A stretch of DNA of 8,275 bases from an uncultured Mycoplasmatota bacterium. GTDB lineage: Bacteria > Bacillota_I > Bacilli_A > RF39 > UBA660. The DNA lies in contig UROI01000031.1 of NCBI GenBank assembly GCA_900549325.1, positions 1-8,275 on the forward strand. Direction: 5' to 3'. The notes beneath the pieces are model-generated. The model saw only the letters and a program-made list of their open reading frames with translations. It made no database searches and was not told where the DNA came from. This document shows, piece by piece, positions 1-6,436 of this stretch. Numbering within the stretch: position 1 is the first letter of the stretch; each line of letters opens with the position of its first letter. A program made the position numbers and the translations under genes.

Positions 1-20
1 CGTTCAAATTTCTTTATCAT
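1..20 (-). CDS. Possible start of the next gene (6 codons visible)
   Basis: An ATG at 20-18 opens a frame reading M-I-K-K-F-E and leaves the window. A Shine-Dalgarno-like GGGTGA lies at 31-36, about 10 nt upstream, which is slightly long. No terminator is visible after the preceding zinc-ribbon gene, so this could be the next cistron of the serS operon. Only six codons are present, so no function can be given and the start may be fortuitous. Confidence 0.35.
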
Positions 21-40
21 TTTTGGTTTTCACCCATTAT

Positions 41-69
41 TTGACAAAGAACCATAATCTTCCTATAAT
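41..69 (+). promoter_or_regulatory. Consensus sigma-A-type promoter, antisense to the serS operon
   Basis: TTGACA at 41-46 and TATAAT at 64-69 are separated by exactly 17 nt on the plus strand, a perfect consensus. Transcription would start near 76 and run into the 3' end of the minus-strand zinc-ribbon gene. No plus-strand gene lies downstream, so the product would be antisense RNA. A chance match is possible in AT-rich DNA but not common at full consensus. Confidence 0.5.
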
Positions 70-85
70 TTACATTCTTTAAATA

Positions 86-517
86 TTATTTAACTATTTC
101 TACTTTTATCTTTTCATTTCTATGACATCTTACTTCAAACTTATTACTACACTTAGGACATTTAACAGTATGTTTTCCTTTTTTAAGTGGTAATCTAATC
201 TTCGACTTACAATTAGGACATTTCTTATACATATAAGTATTTCGATCTTTATATCTCTTTTTATTATAATTATATGTACTTAATATCTTATTCTTTATCT
301 TTAAATACATATCATTTTCTTTTCTTCTTTGATATATATTTTTAGATAATACTCTATATAACATTATAATTATAAGTAACACTTCTATTACAGTAATTAT
401 CCTACTTCTTATAAAGATATTTATTAGTATTAGAATAGTATAGATAACTAGTAATACTTTATATAAGTCATCTATTCCATATCTTCCGATCATAAAAGTT
501 CTAAGTTTATTATTCAT
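86..517 (-). CDS. Two-TM membrane protein with C-terminal zinc ribbon, unknown function
   Basis: The 143-aa protein begins with a conserved-looking segment (FMIGRYGIDDL), followed by two hydrophobic stretches at about residues 18-37 and 40-56 that probably form a membrane hairpin. A basic, Lys/Arg/Tyr-rich linker (about 60-98) follows. The tail holds two CPxC knuckles, C100-P-N-C103 and C120-P-K-C123, typical of a zinc ribbon. This order matches a widespread hypothetical family in Bacillota that I know only as uncharacterised zinc-ribbon membrane proteins. The ATG lies 3 nt after the serS stop, with only a weak AGAGA ribosome site inside the serS end, so translation is probably coupled to serS. 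It should share the T-box control of that operon. The zinc ribbon might bind nucleic acid or protein near the membrane, but that is inference. Confidence 0.85.
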   Translation of the reverse strand: MNNKLRTFMIGRYGIDDLYKVLLVIYTILILINIFIRSRIITVIEVLLIIIMLYRVLSKNIYQRRKENDMYLKIKNKILSTYNYNKKRYKDRNTYMYKKCPNCKSKIRLPLKKGKHTVKCPKCSNKFEVRCHRNEKIKVEIVK

Positions 518-520
518 AGT

Positions 521-1807
521 TTATCTCTTTACTTCTATTCTTTCTTTACCACCCATGTATGGTCTTAATACTTCTGGTATGATAATGCTACCATCCTCTT
601 GGTAATGCTGCTCTAGAATAGCAATAAGGGATCTCGGACTAGCTACTACTGTATTATTTAATGTAGCTAAATATTTATTACCATTTTCTGTTTTCATTCT
701 TATTCCTAGTCTTCTTGCTTGTGCATCTCCTAGAGTAGAACAAGAACCAACTTCAAAGTATTTCTTCTGTCTAGGGCTCCAAGCTTCAATATCACATGAT
801 TTTACTTTAAGATCGGCTAGATCACCTGAACAACATTCTAGAGTTCTAACTGATACATCTAGACTTCTAAAGAATTCAACGGTGTAAGACCACATCTTAT
901 TATACCAATCCATAGCATCTTCTGGTTTACATAGAACAACCATTTCTTGTTTTTCAAATTGATGTACTCTATATACTCCTCTTTCTTCAATACCATGAGC
1001 TCCTACTTCTTTTCTGAAGCATGGTGAGTATGAAGTCATAGCTATTGGTAATTTACTTTCATCTATTAGTTGTCCTTTAAATCTACCAATCATACTATGT
1101 TCTGAAGTACCTATTAAGTATAAGTCTTCATTTTCAATCTTATACATCATAGCATCCATCTCTTCAAAAGACATAACACCATTTACAACATCACTTCTTA
1201 TCATAAATGGAGGTATGCAGTAAGTAAAGCCTTTATTAATCATAAAGTCTCTAGCATAGGCAATGGTAGCTTCATGTAATCTAGCTATGTCTCCTATTAG
1301 GTAGTAGAAACCATTACCACTGGTTCTACCAGCACTATCTTTATCAATACCATTTAATCTTTCCATTATATCAGCATGATGTGGTATTTCATAGTCTGGT
1401 ACAAATGGTTCTCCAAATTTTTCTATTTCAACATTCTCACTATCATCTTTACCAATAGGTACTGAACTATCAATAATATTTGGTATCTTCATCATTCTTT
1501 CTTTTATTTGCTCTTCAAGTGAAGCTTCTTCTTTTTCTAGTTCTGGTATTCTACTCTTTATCTCAGATACTTCTTCTTTTACTTTATTGGCCTCTTCTAG
1601 CTTTTTATCACGCATTAAAAGACCAATTTCTTTACTTAAAGTATTTACTTTACTTCTTGCTTCATCAGCTTCTGTTCTAATAGCACGATACTTAACATCC
1701 ATATCGTATACTTCATCCACTAGAGGAAGTTTTTTATCTTGGAATTTCTTCTTAATATTTTCCTTTACTAAATCTCTATTTGTTCTTATTAAATTAATAT
1801 CTATCAT
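521..1807 (-). CDS. serS: Seryl-tRNA synthetase
   Basis: This 428-aa class II synthetase charges tRNA-Ser with serine in the cytoplasm. Residues about 30-105 form the charged N-terminal coiled-coil arm that grips the long variable arm of tRNA-Ser. The catalytic core follows: a GTSEH segment at 233-237 in the serine-binding region, motif 2 around CFRKE (263-267) through the HQFEKQE stretch (282-288), and motif 3 at SPRSLIAILE (390-399) ending in PEVLRPYMGG. The FEVGSCS segment (351-357) corresponds to the usual EVSSCSN. Length is normal and no break is seen. The ATG lies 2 nt after the DUF1653 stop, and its AGGAT ribosome site is embedded in the last DUF1653 codons, indicating coupling. The T-box upstream, with a Ser specifier, should raise expression when tRNA-Ser is uncharged. 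Confidence 0.98.
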   Translation of the reverse strand: MIDINLIRTNRDLVKENIKKKFQDKKLPLVDEVYDMDVKYRAIRTEADEARSKVNTLSKEIGLLMRDKKLEEANKVKEEVSEIKSRIPELEKEEASLEEQIKERMMKIPNIIDSSVPIGKDDSENVEIEKFGEPFVPDYEIPHHADIMERLNGIDKDSAGRTSGNGFYYLIGDIARLHEATIAYARDFMINKGFTYCIPPFMIRSDVVNGVMSFEEMDAMMYKIENEDLYLIGTSEHSMIGRFKGQLIDESKLPIAMTSYSPCFRKEVGAHGIEERGVYRVHQFEKQEMVVLCKPEDAMDWYNKMWSYTVEFFRSLDVSVRTLECCSGDLADLKVKSCDIEAWSPRQKKYFEVGSCSTLGDAQARRLGIRMKTENGNKYLATLNNTVVASPRSLIAILEQHYQEDGSIIIPEVLRPYMGGKERIEVKR

Positions 1808-1809
1808 TT

Positions 1810-2040
1810 TTATCCTATCCTTTCAAATCTATATTTTTGCCCAGTAACATTATCACTTCTGGTAGTTATATCGTCAGTACTAAGAAACGAGGATATAGGT
1901 CTTACCCATAACTTGTTATCATGCTTATATACTACCATGTCTTCAAGTGTCTCACTATTTGTAGCTATATTTATTACTTCCATAATGGAGCCTTTAAAGT
2001 GTCTCCATCTGCTTCCAATAGGTATTTCTTCAGTACGCAT
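1810..2040 (-). CDS. DUF1653 domain protein
   Basis: This 76-aa protein matches the DUF1653 pattern nearly end to end: IPIGSRWRHFKG, then a SETLEDMVVYKH segment, an LWVRPISSFL segment, and a closing YRFERIG. The family is small, soluble and of unknown biochemical role. The frame is open further upstream to 2103, but that extension is the T-box terminator and antiterminator. The start at 2040 is preceded by a strong GGAGG 5 nt upstream (2046-2050), so it is the true start. The gene is the first cistron after the T-box, 2 nt before serS, so it is expressed on serine-tRNA limitation. Such genes often carry DUF1653 elsewhere without a synthetase, so the link to serine charging may be only positional. 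Confidence 0.9.
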   Translation of the reverse strand: MRTEEIPIGSRWRHFKGSIMEVINIATNSETLEDMVVYKHDNKLWVRPISSFLSTDDITTRSDNVTGQKYRFERIG

Positions 2041-2051
2041 ATATTCCTCCT

Positions 2052-2108
2052 TTAAAATAAAAGAGAATGATACCCATAAGGAGTGCTTACTGCACGGTAC
2101 CATCCTCT
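2052..2108 (-). terminator. T-box intrinsic terminator
   Basis: A 13-bp stem pairs AGAGGATGGTACC (2108-2096) with GGTATCATTCTCT (2074-2062), followed by a TTTTATTTT run. The 5' arm contains the TGGTACC bulge sequence of the antiterminator, so the two structures are mutually exclusive, as in known T-boxes. Confidence 0.92.
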
Positions 2109-2257
2109 TATTTTACTTAATTTTGATAACGGTTACTAGCCGGAAATGTTTGCATTTCACTCCGAGGTAGAAACTTATACTTTAACTAATTACTTTTCAC
2201 CAACCAGTAACTCTCTAAATAATTAAATGTATAAATCATGTCCTCATCAACATTTAT
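2052..2257 (-). promoter_or_regulatory. T-box leader (tRNA-Ser-responsive, UCU specifier)
   Basis: The leader folds as a classic T-box. Stem I has a lower helix TGAGG/CCTCG (2242-2246 with 2163-2167), an upper helix TTTATAC/GTATAAG, an AGAGAG bulge region and an apical TTACT/AGTAA hairpin. In the specifier loop, TCT (Ser) at 2171-2169 is followed by the usual A. A stem III-like GAAATG/CATTTC hairpin follows. The antiterminator holds the 7-nt TGGTACC bulge between AGGA/TCCT and GTGC/GCAC helices, the conserved T-box core. Uncharged tRNA-Ser should stabilise the antiterminator and allow transcription into DUF1653 and serS. The variable base of UGGN is U, which would pair by wobble with a G73 discriminator. 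Confidence 0.93.
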
Positions 2258-2263
2258 ATCTAG

Positions 2264-2291
2264 ATTATAGCATAATTTTCAAATATTTCAA
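2264..2291 (-). promoter_or_regulatory. Promoter of the T-box/serS operon
   Basis: TTGAAA (2291-2286) and TATAAT (2269-2264) are separated by 16 nt, giving a start near 2257, at the 5' edge of the T-box stem I. It begins just upstream of the Nudix stop codon, and no clear terminator separates the two units, so some readthrough from the Nudix operon is possible. Confidence 0.8.
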
Positions 2292-2293
2292 TA

Positions 2294-2815
2294 CTATAAT
2301 TCAATATTTTTTAATTTTTCAAAAAGAGGTATTTCTTCTTTTTTAAATACTAGTTCTTTGTTTTCTTCTTTTATCATTGCTATTACTTTATCAATACTAT
2401 ACCATTTTACATAAGATAGTTCTTCTTTTTGAACTTTAAATTCACTGGCATCTTTATTACATACAGCATAGAATGGATACATGAAATGATTATTAAATCT
2501 TTCTTTGACTAAGTATTTATCGTATAGAGGATGAATATTATTTTTATTTATTCTTACTCCTACTTCTTCTTTTACTTCTCTTCCAGCGCAAACGAGAGGA
2601 GACTCATTATAACCAACATGGCCAGCGATAACTCCGAGCATATTAGGACAGAATCTTCTATTCTTGCTTCTTCTTTGTAATAATACTTCTTTTTTATTAT
2701 TTATTATATAGATAGTTACTTCATTATGTAGTTTACCTCTGTTGTGAAGTTCTTCTCTTTCTAATATTTCATTGGTATTATTACCATTATTATCCACTAC
2801 TCTTAATAGTTCCAA
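2294..2815 (-). CDS. Nudix hydrolase, isopentenyl-diphosphate isomerase-like/YfcD-type
   Basis: The protein carries a perfect Nudix box, G-x5-E-x7-R-E-V-x-E-E-x-G-V, at residues 65-87, the Mg-binding catalytic helix that cleaves nucleoside-diphosphate-linked substrates. The N-terminal pattern, ELLRVVDNNGN then an HNEVTIYI strand and VLLQRRS, is that of the IPP-isomerase-like Nudix branch, including YfcD-like proteins whose substrates are mostly unknown. I chose a TTG start at 2815: an AGGTGA site lies 5 nt before it, and it gives the usual family opening. A GTG at 2824 would add three residues but has only a poor ribosome site. The gene follows the kinase-like gene by about 30 nt, in the same direction. 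Substrate cannot be read from the sequence; housecleaning of a damaged nucleotide is one option and a true isomerase role is less likely. Confidence 0.9.
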   Translation of the reverse strand: MELLRVVDNNGNNTNEILEREELHNRGKLHNEVTIYIINNKKEVLLQRRSKNRRFCPNMLGVIAGHVGYNESPLVCAGREVKEEVGVRINKNNIHPLYDKYLVKERFNNHFMYPFYAVCNKDASEFKVQKEELSYVKWYSIDKVIAMIKEENKELVFKKEEIPLFEKLKNIEL

Positions 2816-2845
2816 TATAATCACCTACACTACTTTATAAGTATA

Positions 2846-3529
2846 TCATTTTTTTTGTAAATAATCTATTGGATATTTATATTTTATTAATTTTTTAATT
2901 ACTGGTTCCATGCCAAGGGTACCTACGGGCATAAATAAATCACGTATTTTAGCTACCATCCGAACTCTTTTTTTAGCATCAATCTCAGTCAAAGAATTTA
3001 CATACAACCAAGTAAATAGATCGCCAAGATTATACATATTATTTTCTAAGACATTTTGCTCTTCACTTTTGCTTATATAATACATATCAGTATCAATGAC
3101 AGTGATAGTATTACTGCTTAGAATAACATTAGAATCTGAAGTATCACAGACACATATGTTATGTTCCGCTAGTAAGGAAAAGGACTTATATAAAGCATAT
3201 AAATTATCAAAAGTATAATCGACAGGCATAGTTAAGATATTTATATCTTCTTGAGGATAGTATTTGGATAGATATGCTACTATTTTGGTAAGTGTTCTAT
3301 TGAAGTATAGTTCGTACAAGGTATAAAAGTTTTGCGGTTTTATTTCTTTGATTATGTTAAAGACATCTTCATTAAAAATAGCATTGTCTTCTTTACGTAT
3401 AGGATATCTATCGAATACTTTTAAGCATTTGTTATCACTTGTTAAAAATGTTTTACCAAAGTCACCTGAACCAATAAAATTATCGGTATTTAGATGATGA
3501 CTTTTCTTATCTTCAGTATACGCTATCAT
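2846..3529 (-). CDS. Protein-kinase-fold protein with altered catalytic motifs
   Basis: This 227-aa protein has the landmarks of a small kinase fold in order. A glycine-rich loop GSGDFG is at 20-25, preceded by a hydrophobic strand. A CLKVF strand gives the candidate ATP-anchoring Lys37. The catalytic loop region reads C-D-T-S-D-S-N (128-134), in which D129 and N134 keep the D-x4-N spacing of HRDxxxxN, but the H and R are absent. A metal-binding segment IDTD (145-148) stands in for DFG. It is shorter than typical Ser/Thr kinases (about 260 aa) and has no membrane segment. The ATG has a GGGGTGA site 7 nt upstream. It sits 36 nt after the MucBP gene and before the Nudix gene, so it is probably co-transcribed. 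Its substrate is unknown; a small-molecule or atypical kinase, or a pseudokinase, are all possible. Confidence 0.75.
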   Translation of the reverse strand: MIAYTEDKKSHHLNTDNFIGSGDFGKTFLTSDNKCLKVFDRYPIRKEDNAIFNEDVFNIIKEIKPQNFYTLYELYFNRTLTKIVAYLSKYYPQEDINILTMPVDYTFDNLYALYKSFSLLAEHNICVCDTSDSNVILSSNTITVIDTDMYYISKSEEQNVLENNMYNLGDLFTWLYVNSLTEIDAKKRVRMVAKIRDLFMPVGTLGMEPVIKKLIKYKYPIDYLQKK

Positions 3530-3565
3530 ATAGTTTCACCCCTTTTTATTATTTGCTACTAATTA

Positions 3566-5473
3566 TTATATTAGTTCTTCTTTTTTCTTGTATATCTTTG
3601 GCATTTCTACTTTAGTTATATTAAATAGATTTGTTTCTACTCCTGTTTGTGGTGGTAAGATATCGGTATCACCATTACCTATATTCTTCTTATAGATATA
3701 GGTTACATATGTAGTTTCTTTTGTGTATTCACCAGTGGTATTACCCTCTACTTTAAAGAAAGTATAGCCCATGAATTCTTTTTCTTCAGTAGTATATTTA
3801 GTTCCTACTCTCTCTTCAGATGTTAGTTCTTCAGTTAAAAGATTGCCATCTTCGTCAACGTATCTAACTACTAGTACTCCTTTTATTTGTTTATAGATAT
3901 AAGTTACATATATAGTATCGTAACCATATTTTCCAGCAGTATTTCCTTCAACTTTAACTAGTTCATAACCAAAGAACTCTTTTTCCTCAGTAGTATAGTC
4001 TGTGCCTACTGGTTCTTCGTATGTTTGCTCATCATCTAGTTTGTTATTATCAATATCTACGTAGTTTACTACTAGTACTCCTCTGGCATCATGAGCTGCT
4101 TTTACTGCTAGAACATCGGTATAAGTACCTGCTTCAAATAGTAGGATATGATTATTTTCATAGTTTTCTTCATGAGCAGTCCATCTTAAATTTTCACTAT
4201 CATCATACCAACCATTTATTTTATCGTTGCAATCATTTAATACTTTATTATCCTCTCTTAATTCTATTAAGTTCTTATCAGTAACAACGTTTGATATACT
4301 AATAGTTCCATCACTATATATATCATCACCATATTTACTTGCATAATTGTTATATATTTCTACACCTTCCGCAATAGTAATCGTACCACTATTATTGATA
4401 CCACCACCAAAACCTAATTTTTCAGCAATATTTTTAGTTATAACACCTGTTTGTAAATCTAGACTTCCTCCTAATTTTACATAAATACCTGAACCATTAT
4501 TATTTGTAATAGTTAAGTTTGTACTTTTATCAATTATACCATTTCCGCTTATAAATAGAGCACCAGGTATAGTCCACTTACTAGAAATACTACAATTATT
4601 ATTGGTAATTGTTACTTCCGAATTATTTAATACTTTAAACTCTCCTGTTGTATGAATACCATTTGCTCCATTACCATTCGCAGTTACTTTAGAATTATTA
4701 ATAATTAAATTACCAGCGGATAAACCATGCGATTTATTGTTATTAAAGTTAACAGTTGAATTAATAAATTCAAAATGTGAACCATTTGATCCATTCGCAG
4801 TACTATTAATAACATCTATATTTGAATCAATTGCTTTTACTACAAATGTACCAGTAAAGCCTGAACGATTATTATCAGAAAGATATTTTGAATTAATTAA
4901 ATTAATATTATATCCTCCATCGCCACTATCCCATTCCAAAGCATCTTGTGAATAATTTTTTATTTCAAGTACTGAATTAGTTAAGTTTAGTTTATCATTT
5001 CCAGTAAAATAAATTGCATGAGTAGTTTTGTTTGAATTATTAGATGTTCCTGTTCCATCCATTTTCATTACTGAATCAATCAAATTAAGTTCAGCATTTT
5101 GTGAAGCACATATTGTTACCCAATTCCATTCAGCAGTATAAGGTGTTGTTCCTATACCATCCATAATTATATTAACATTAGAAAATGTTAAGCTTTTACC
5201 CCATAAAGCTATTCCTTTATCAGTAAAAGTTATAGTATACTTTTCTTCTCCTACTGACTTAATAGTTAAATCTTTAGATAAGTTAATACCTATAGTCTCA
5301 ACGTTATTTAATATCTCAATAATATCCCCTTCATTTGCTTCTTCAATAGCAGCATCTAAACTAGTATATTTGTTCTCACCAATTTGGGCTACCACTGCTT
5401 CGTCAGCTTTAACATTCATTATTGAAAAACTTAATGTAATTAAAGCTAATATTAATAATTTAATCTTTTTCAT
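3566..5473 (-). CDS. Secreted beta-helix protein with two MucBP repeats
   Basis: The 635-aa protein starts with a signal peptide (MKKIKLLILALITLSFS, cleavage probably near residue 23). A YTSLDAAIEEANEGDIIEIL segment at 36-55 is the common opening of right-handed beta-helix surface proteins. Residues about 60-400 form short Asn/Ser/Thr-rich strands (NLTNS, INNS, ITNNN) typical of a pectate-lyase-like helix. Two MucBP-type repeats follow, at about 464-529 and 531-596, each with VGTxYTTEEKEF and a closing TYVTYIYK-like strand; MucBP domains are known to bind mucin glycans. An LPPQTG motif (606-611) resembles a sortase site, but the next 24 residues are not hydrophobic, although a basic KKK is present. 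The ATG has an AGGTGA site 8 nt upstream. It is the first gene of a unit with the kinase-like and Nudix genes. Probable role: adhesion to host glycans. Confidence 0.88.
   Translation of the reverse strand: MKKIKLLILALITLSFSIMNVKADEAVVAQIGENKYTSLDAAIEEANEGDIIEILNNVETIGINLSKDLTIKSVGEEKYTITFTDKGIALWGKSLTFSNVNIIMDGIGTTPYTAEWNWVTICASQNAELNLIDSVMKMDGTGTSNNSNKTTHAIYFTGNDKLNLTNSVLEIKNYSQDALEWDSGDGGYNINLINSKYLSDNNRSGFTGTFVVKAIDSNIDVINSTANGSNGSHFEFINSTVNFNNNKSHGLSAGNLIINNSKVTANGNGANGIHTTGEFKVLNNSEVTITNNNCSISSKWTIPGALFISGNGIIDKSTNLTITNNNGSGIYVKLGGSLDLQTGVITKNIAEKLGFGGGINNSGTITIAEGVEIYNNYASKYGDDIYSDGTISISNVVTDKNLIELREDNKVLNDCNDKINGWYDDSENLRWTAHEENYENNHILLFEAGTYTDVLAVKAAHDARGVLVVNYVDIDNNKLDDEQTYEEPVGTDYTTEEKEFFGYELVKVEGNTAGKYGYDTIYVTYIYKQIKGVLVVRYVDEDGNLLTEELTSEERVGTKYTTEEKEFMGYTFFKVEGNTTGEYTKETTYVTYIYKKNIGNGDTDILPPQTGVETNLFNITKVEMPKIYKKKEELI
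3686..4084 (-). repeat. Tandem MucBP-encoding repeat, two ~200-nt units
   Basis: Two adjacent units (4084-3887 and 3883-3686) encode the MucBP modules. They share GVLVV-YVD, VGT-YTTEEKEF, GY, KVEGNT and a YVTYIYK end, and the DNA still matches in short blocks such as actactagtactcct. This shows an intragenic duplication that has since diverged; copy number could vary between strains. Confidence 0.85.
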
Positions 5474-5474
5474 T

Positions 5475-5507
5475 TTTTGTAATCACCTTTCTAAAATAAT
5501 TACAAAA
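5475..5507 (-). promoter_or_regulatory. Hairpin presenting the ribosome site of the MucBP gene
   Basis: TTTTGTAAT (5507-5499) can pair with ATTACAAAA (5483-5475) in a 9-bp stem. The 15-nt loop holds the AGAAAGGTG ribosome site and the ATG follows the stem directly. The stem is A/U-rich, so it might melt readily; a role in translational control is inference. Confidence 0.5.
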
Positions 5508-5610
5508 GACTAGCTAAATTTTTTTGCTAATTTATTTGATTAAAATGTGATCTAGAATATTTTTAACCAAAACCCATAACAAAGCATTTTCTGTCCTTTG
5601 TTAGTTTTAT

Positions 5611-5639
5611 ATACTATACTCAAAAAAACTTTTTGTCAA
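5611..5639 (-). promoter_or_regulatory. Promoter of the MucBP-kinase-Nudix unit
   Basis: TTGACA (5639-5634) and TAGTAT (5616-5611) are 17 nt apart. The start would lie near 5604, leaving an untranslated leader of about 130 nt. Its first bases can form an AACAAAG/CTTTGTT hairpin. The -35 box begins right after the U-tract of the preceding terminator. Confidence 0.75.
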
Positions 5640-5640
5640 G

Positions 5641-5670
5641 AAAAAAAGAACCAAAAAAAAATAGTTCTTT
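5641..5670 (-). terminator. Intrinsic terminator downstream of the acetyltransferase gene
   Basis: AAAGAAC (5670-5664) pairs with GTTCTTT (5651-5645), with a U-rich 12-nt loop, and is followed by TTTT. It lies 179 nt after the acetyltransferase stop and directly before the MucBP promoter, so it insulates the two units. The stem is short (7 bp), hence moderate confidence. Confidence 0.6.
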
Positions 5671-5848
5671 CTGCTTTTGCTACGTGATAATTTTTTTATT
5701 TTTATTACATTATATTACTTGTCAATTTACACTTATTAATGTTTATTAGCGTTATTTAGCGTATTATTTGACATTTTTACCTTAAATAGGTGTAAATGAT
5801 TGGCTTAATTGCTAAATTTAGTAATCACCCAAAAGGTCATTTTAGCTT
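5671..5848. other. AT-rich intergenic stretch with phased short repeats
   Basis: I see no gene here. The stretch holds an inverted pair of TTGACA boxes, 5720-5725 (minus) and 5768-5773 (plus). Between them lies a roughly 10-nt-phased motif; on the minus strand CGCTAA occurs twice, followed by CATTAA and TGTAAA at similar spacing. A near-palindrome centred on CTAAATTTAG lies at 5812-5821. The pattern could bind a regulator or be a recombination site, but nothing identifies a partner. Confidence 0.4.
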
Positions 5849-6436
5849 TTACTCATTACTTTGAATTTTACTTTTAAAAACAGAATATTCTTCTCTTGTT
5901 ATGCTATAACTTTTAATATCTTCATTCTTCTTACTTATCTTATCAAGAATTCTACCTCTTAATGTTCCTTCATAAGTTAGTCCACACTTTTCCATTACTC
6001 TACCACTTGCAGGATTTGCTTCTAAATGTTCGGCATATATTGTCTCTACTTCTACTTCTTCAAAAAGAAACTTAATTACTCTTTTAAAAGCCTCTGTGGC
6101 ATAACCCTTACCCCACCATTTAGTGCCATAACAATATCCTATCTCAGTTGTACTATGTTTTGGACTAACACTAACTACACCTATTGTTCCAATTGGAGTA
6201 TCAGTACTCTTTTCTACAACTATCCAGTTATAGAAATTATCTGTATTGTATCCATCACAAAGAGTCGCTAAAAATCTTAGTGAGTCCTCTACTGTTTTAT
6301 GAGTCTCCCAGGTAACATATCTAGATACTTTTGGATCACTTCCCCAATTTTTAAACATTGCACTAGCGTCATCAAGATTTGCTCTTCGAAGTATTAGCCT
6401 ATCTGTTTCTAATAATTTTGTACCTATGTTTTTCAT
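5849..6436 (-). CDS. GNAT acetyltransferase, RimJ/RimL family
   Basis: This 195-aa protein transfers an acetyl group from acetyl-CoA to an amino group. The N-terminal LLETDRLILRRAN (8-20) is the typical RimJ/RimL opening. The acetyl-CoA-binding motif A reads TEIGYCYGTKWWGKGYATEA (97-116), with the G-K-G-Y-A pyrophosphate loop, and motif B reads NPASGRVMEKCGL (141-153). The substrate may be a ribosomal-protein N-terminus, as for RimJ/L, or a small molecule or drug; the sequence does not decide. The frame is open to 6484, but that ATG lies inside a terminator hairpin. The ATG at 6436 has a strong AAGGAAGGTGA site and the normal family opening, so I use it. The gene is alone in its unit, with its own promoter and an attenuator-like leader, suggesting induced expression. 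Confidence 0.92.
   Translation of the reverse strand: MKNIGTKLLETDRLILRRANLDDASAMFKNWGSDPKVSRYVTWETHKTVEDSLRFLATLCDGYNTDNFYNWIVVEKSTDTPIGTIGVVSVSPKHSTTEIGYCYGTKWWGKGYATEAFKRVIKFLFEEVEVETIYAEHLEANPASGRVMEKCGLTYEGTLRGRILDKISKKNEDIKSYSITREEYSVFKSKIQSNE

Noticed and set aside
1480..1847. Hydrophobic plus-strand frames across the serS N-terminal coding region
   Set aside because: They are reverse-strand reflections of the charged coiled-coil codons and lack promoters and ribosome sites. serS on the minus strand is certain.
2041..2103. N-terminal extension of the DUF1653 protein to an ATG at 2103
   Set aside because: These 21 codons are the T-box antiterminator and terminator. The ATG at 2040 has a strong GGAGG site and begins the conserved domain.
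4021..4955. Plus-strand frames within the MucBP/beta-helix gene
   Set aside because: They are shadows of repetitive Asn/Ser/Thr codons; the minus-strand protein has a signal peptide, domains and a ribosome site.
5474..5605. Known riboswitch in the MucBP leader
   Set aside because: Only a 7-bp AACAAAG/CTTTGTT hairpin and the ribosome-site hairpin are visible, and no conserved core of a known class is recognised.
5796..5864. A 22-codon plus-strand frame after AGGTG, downstream of a plus-strand TTGACA
   Set aside because: The ribosome site is only 3 nt from the ATG, the -10 box is weak, and the frame runs into the acetyltransferase gene on the other strand with no recognisable protein.
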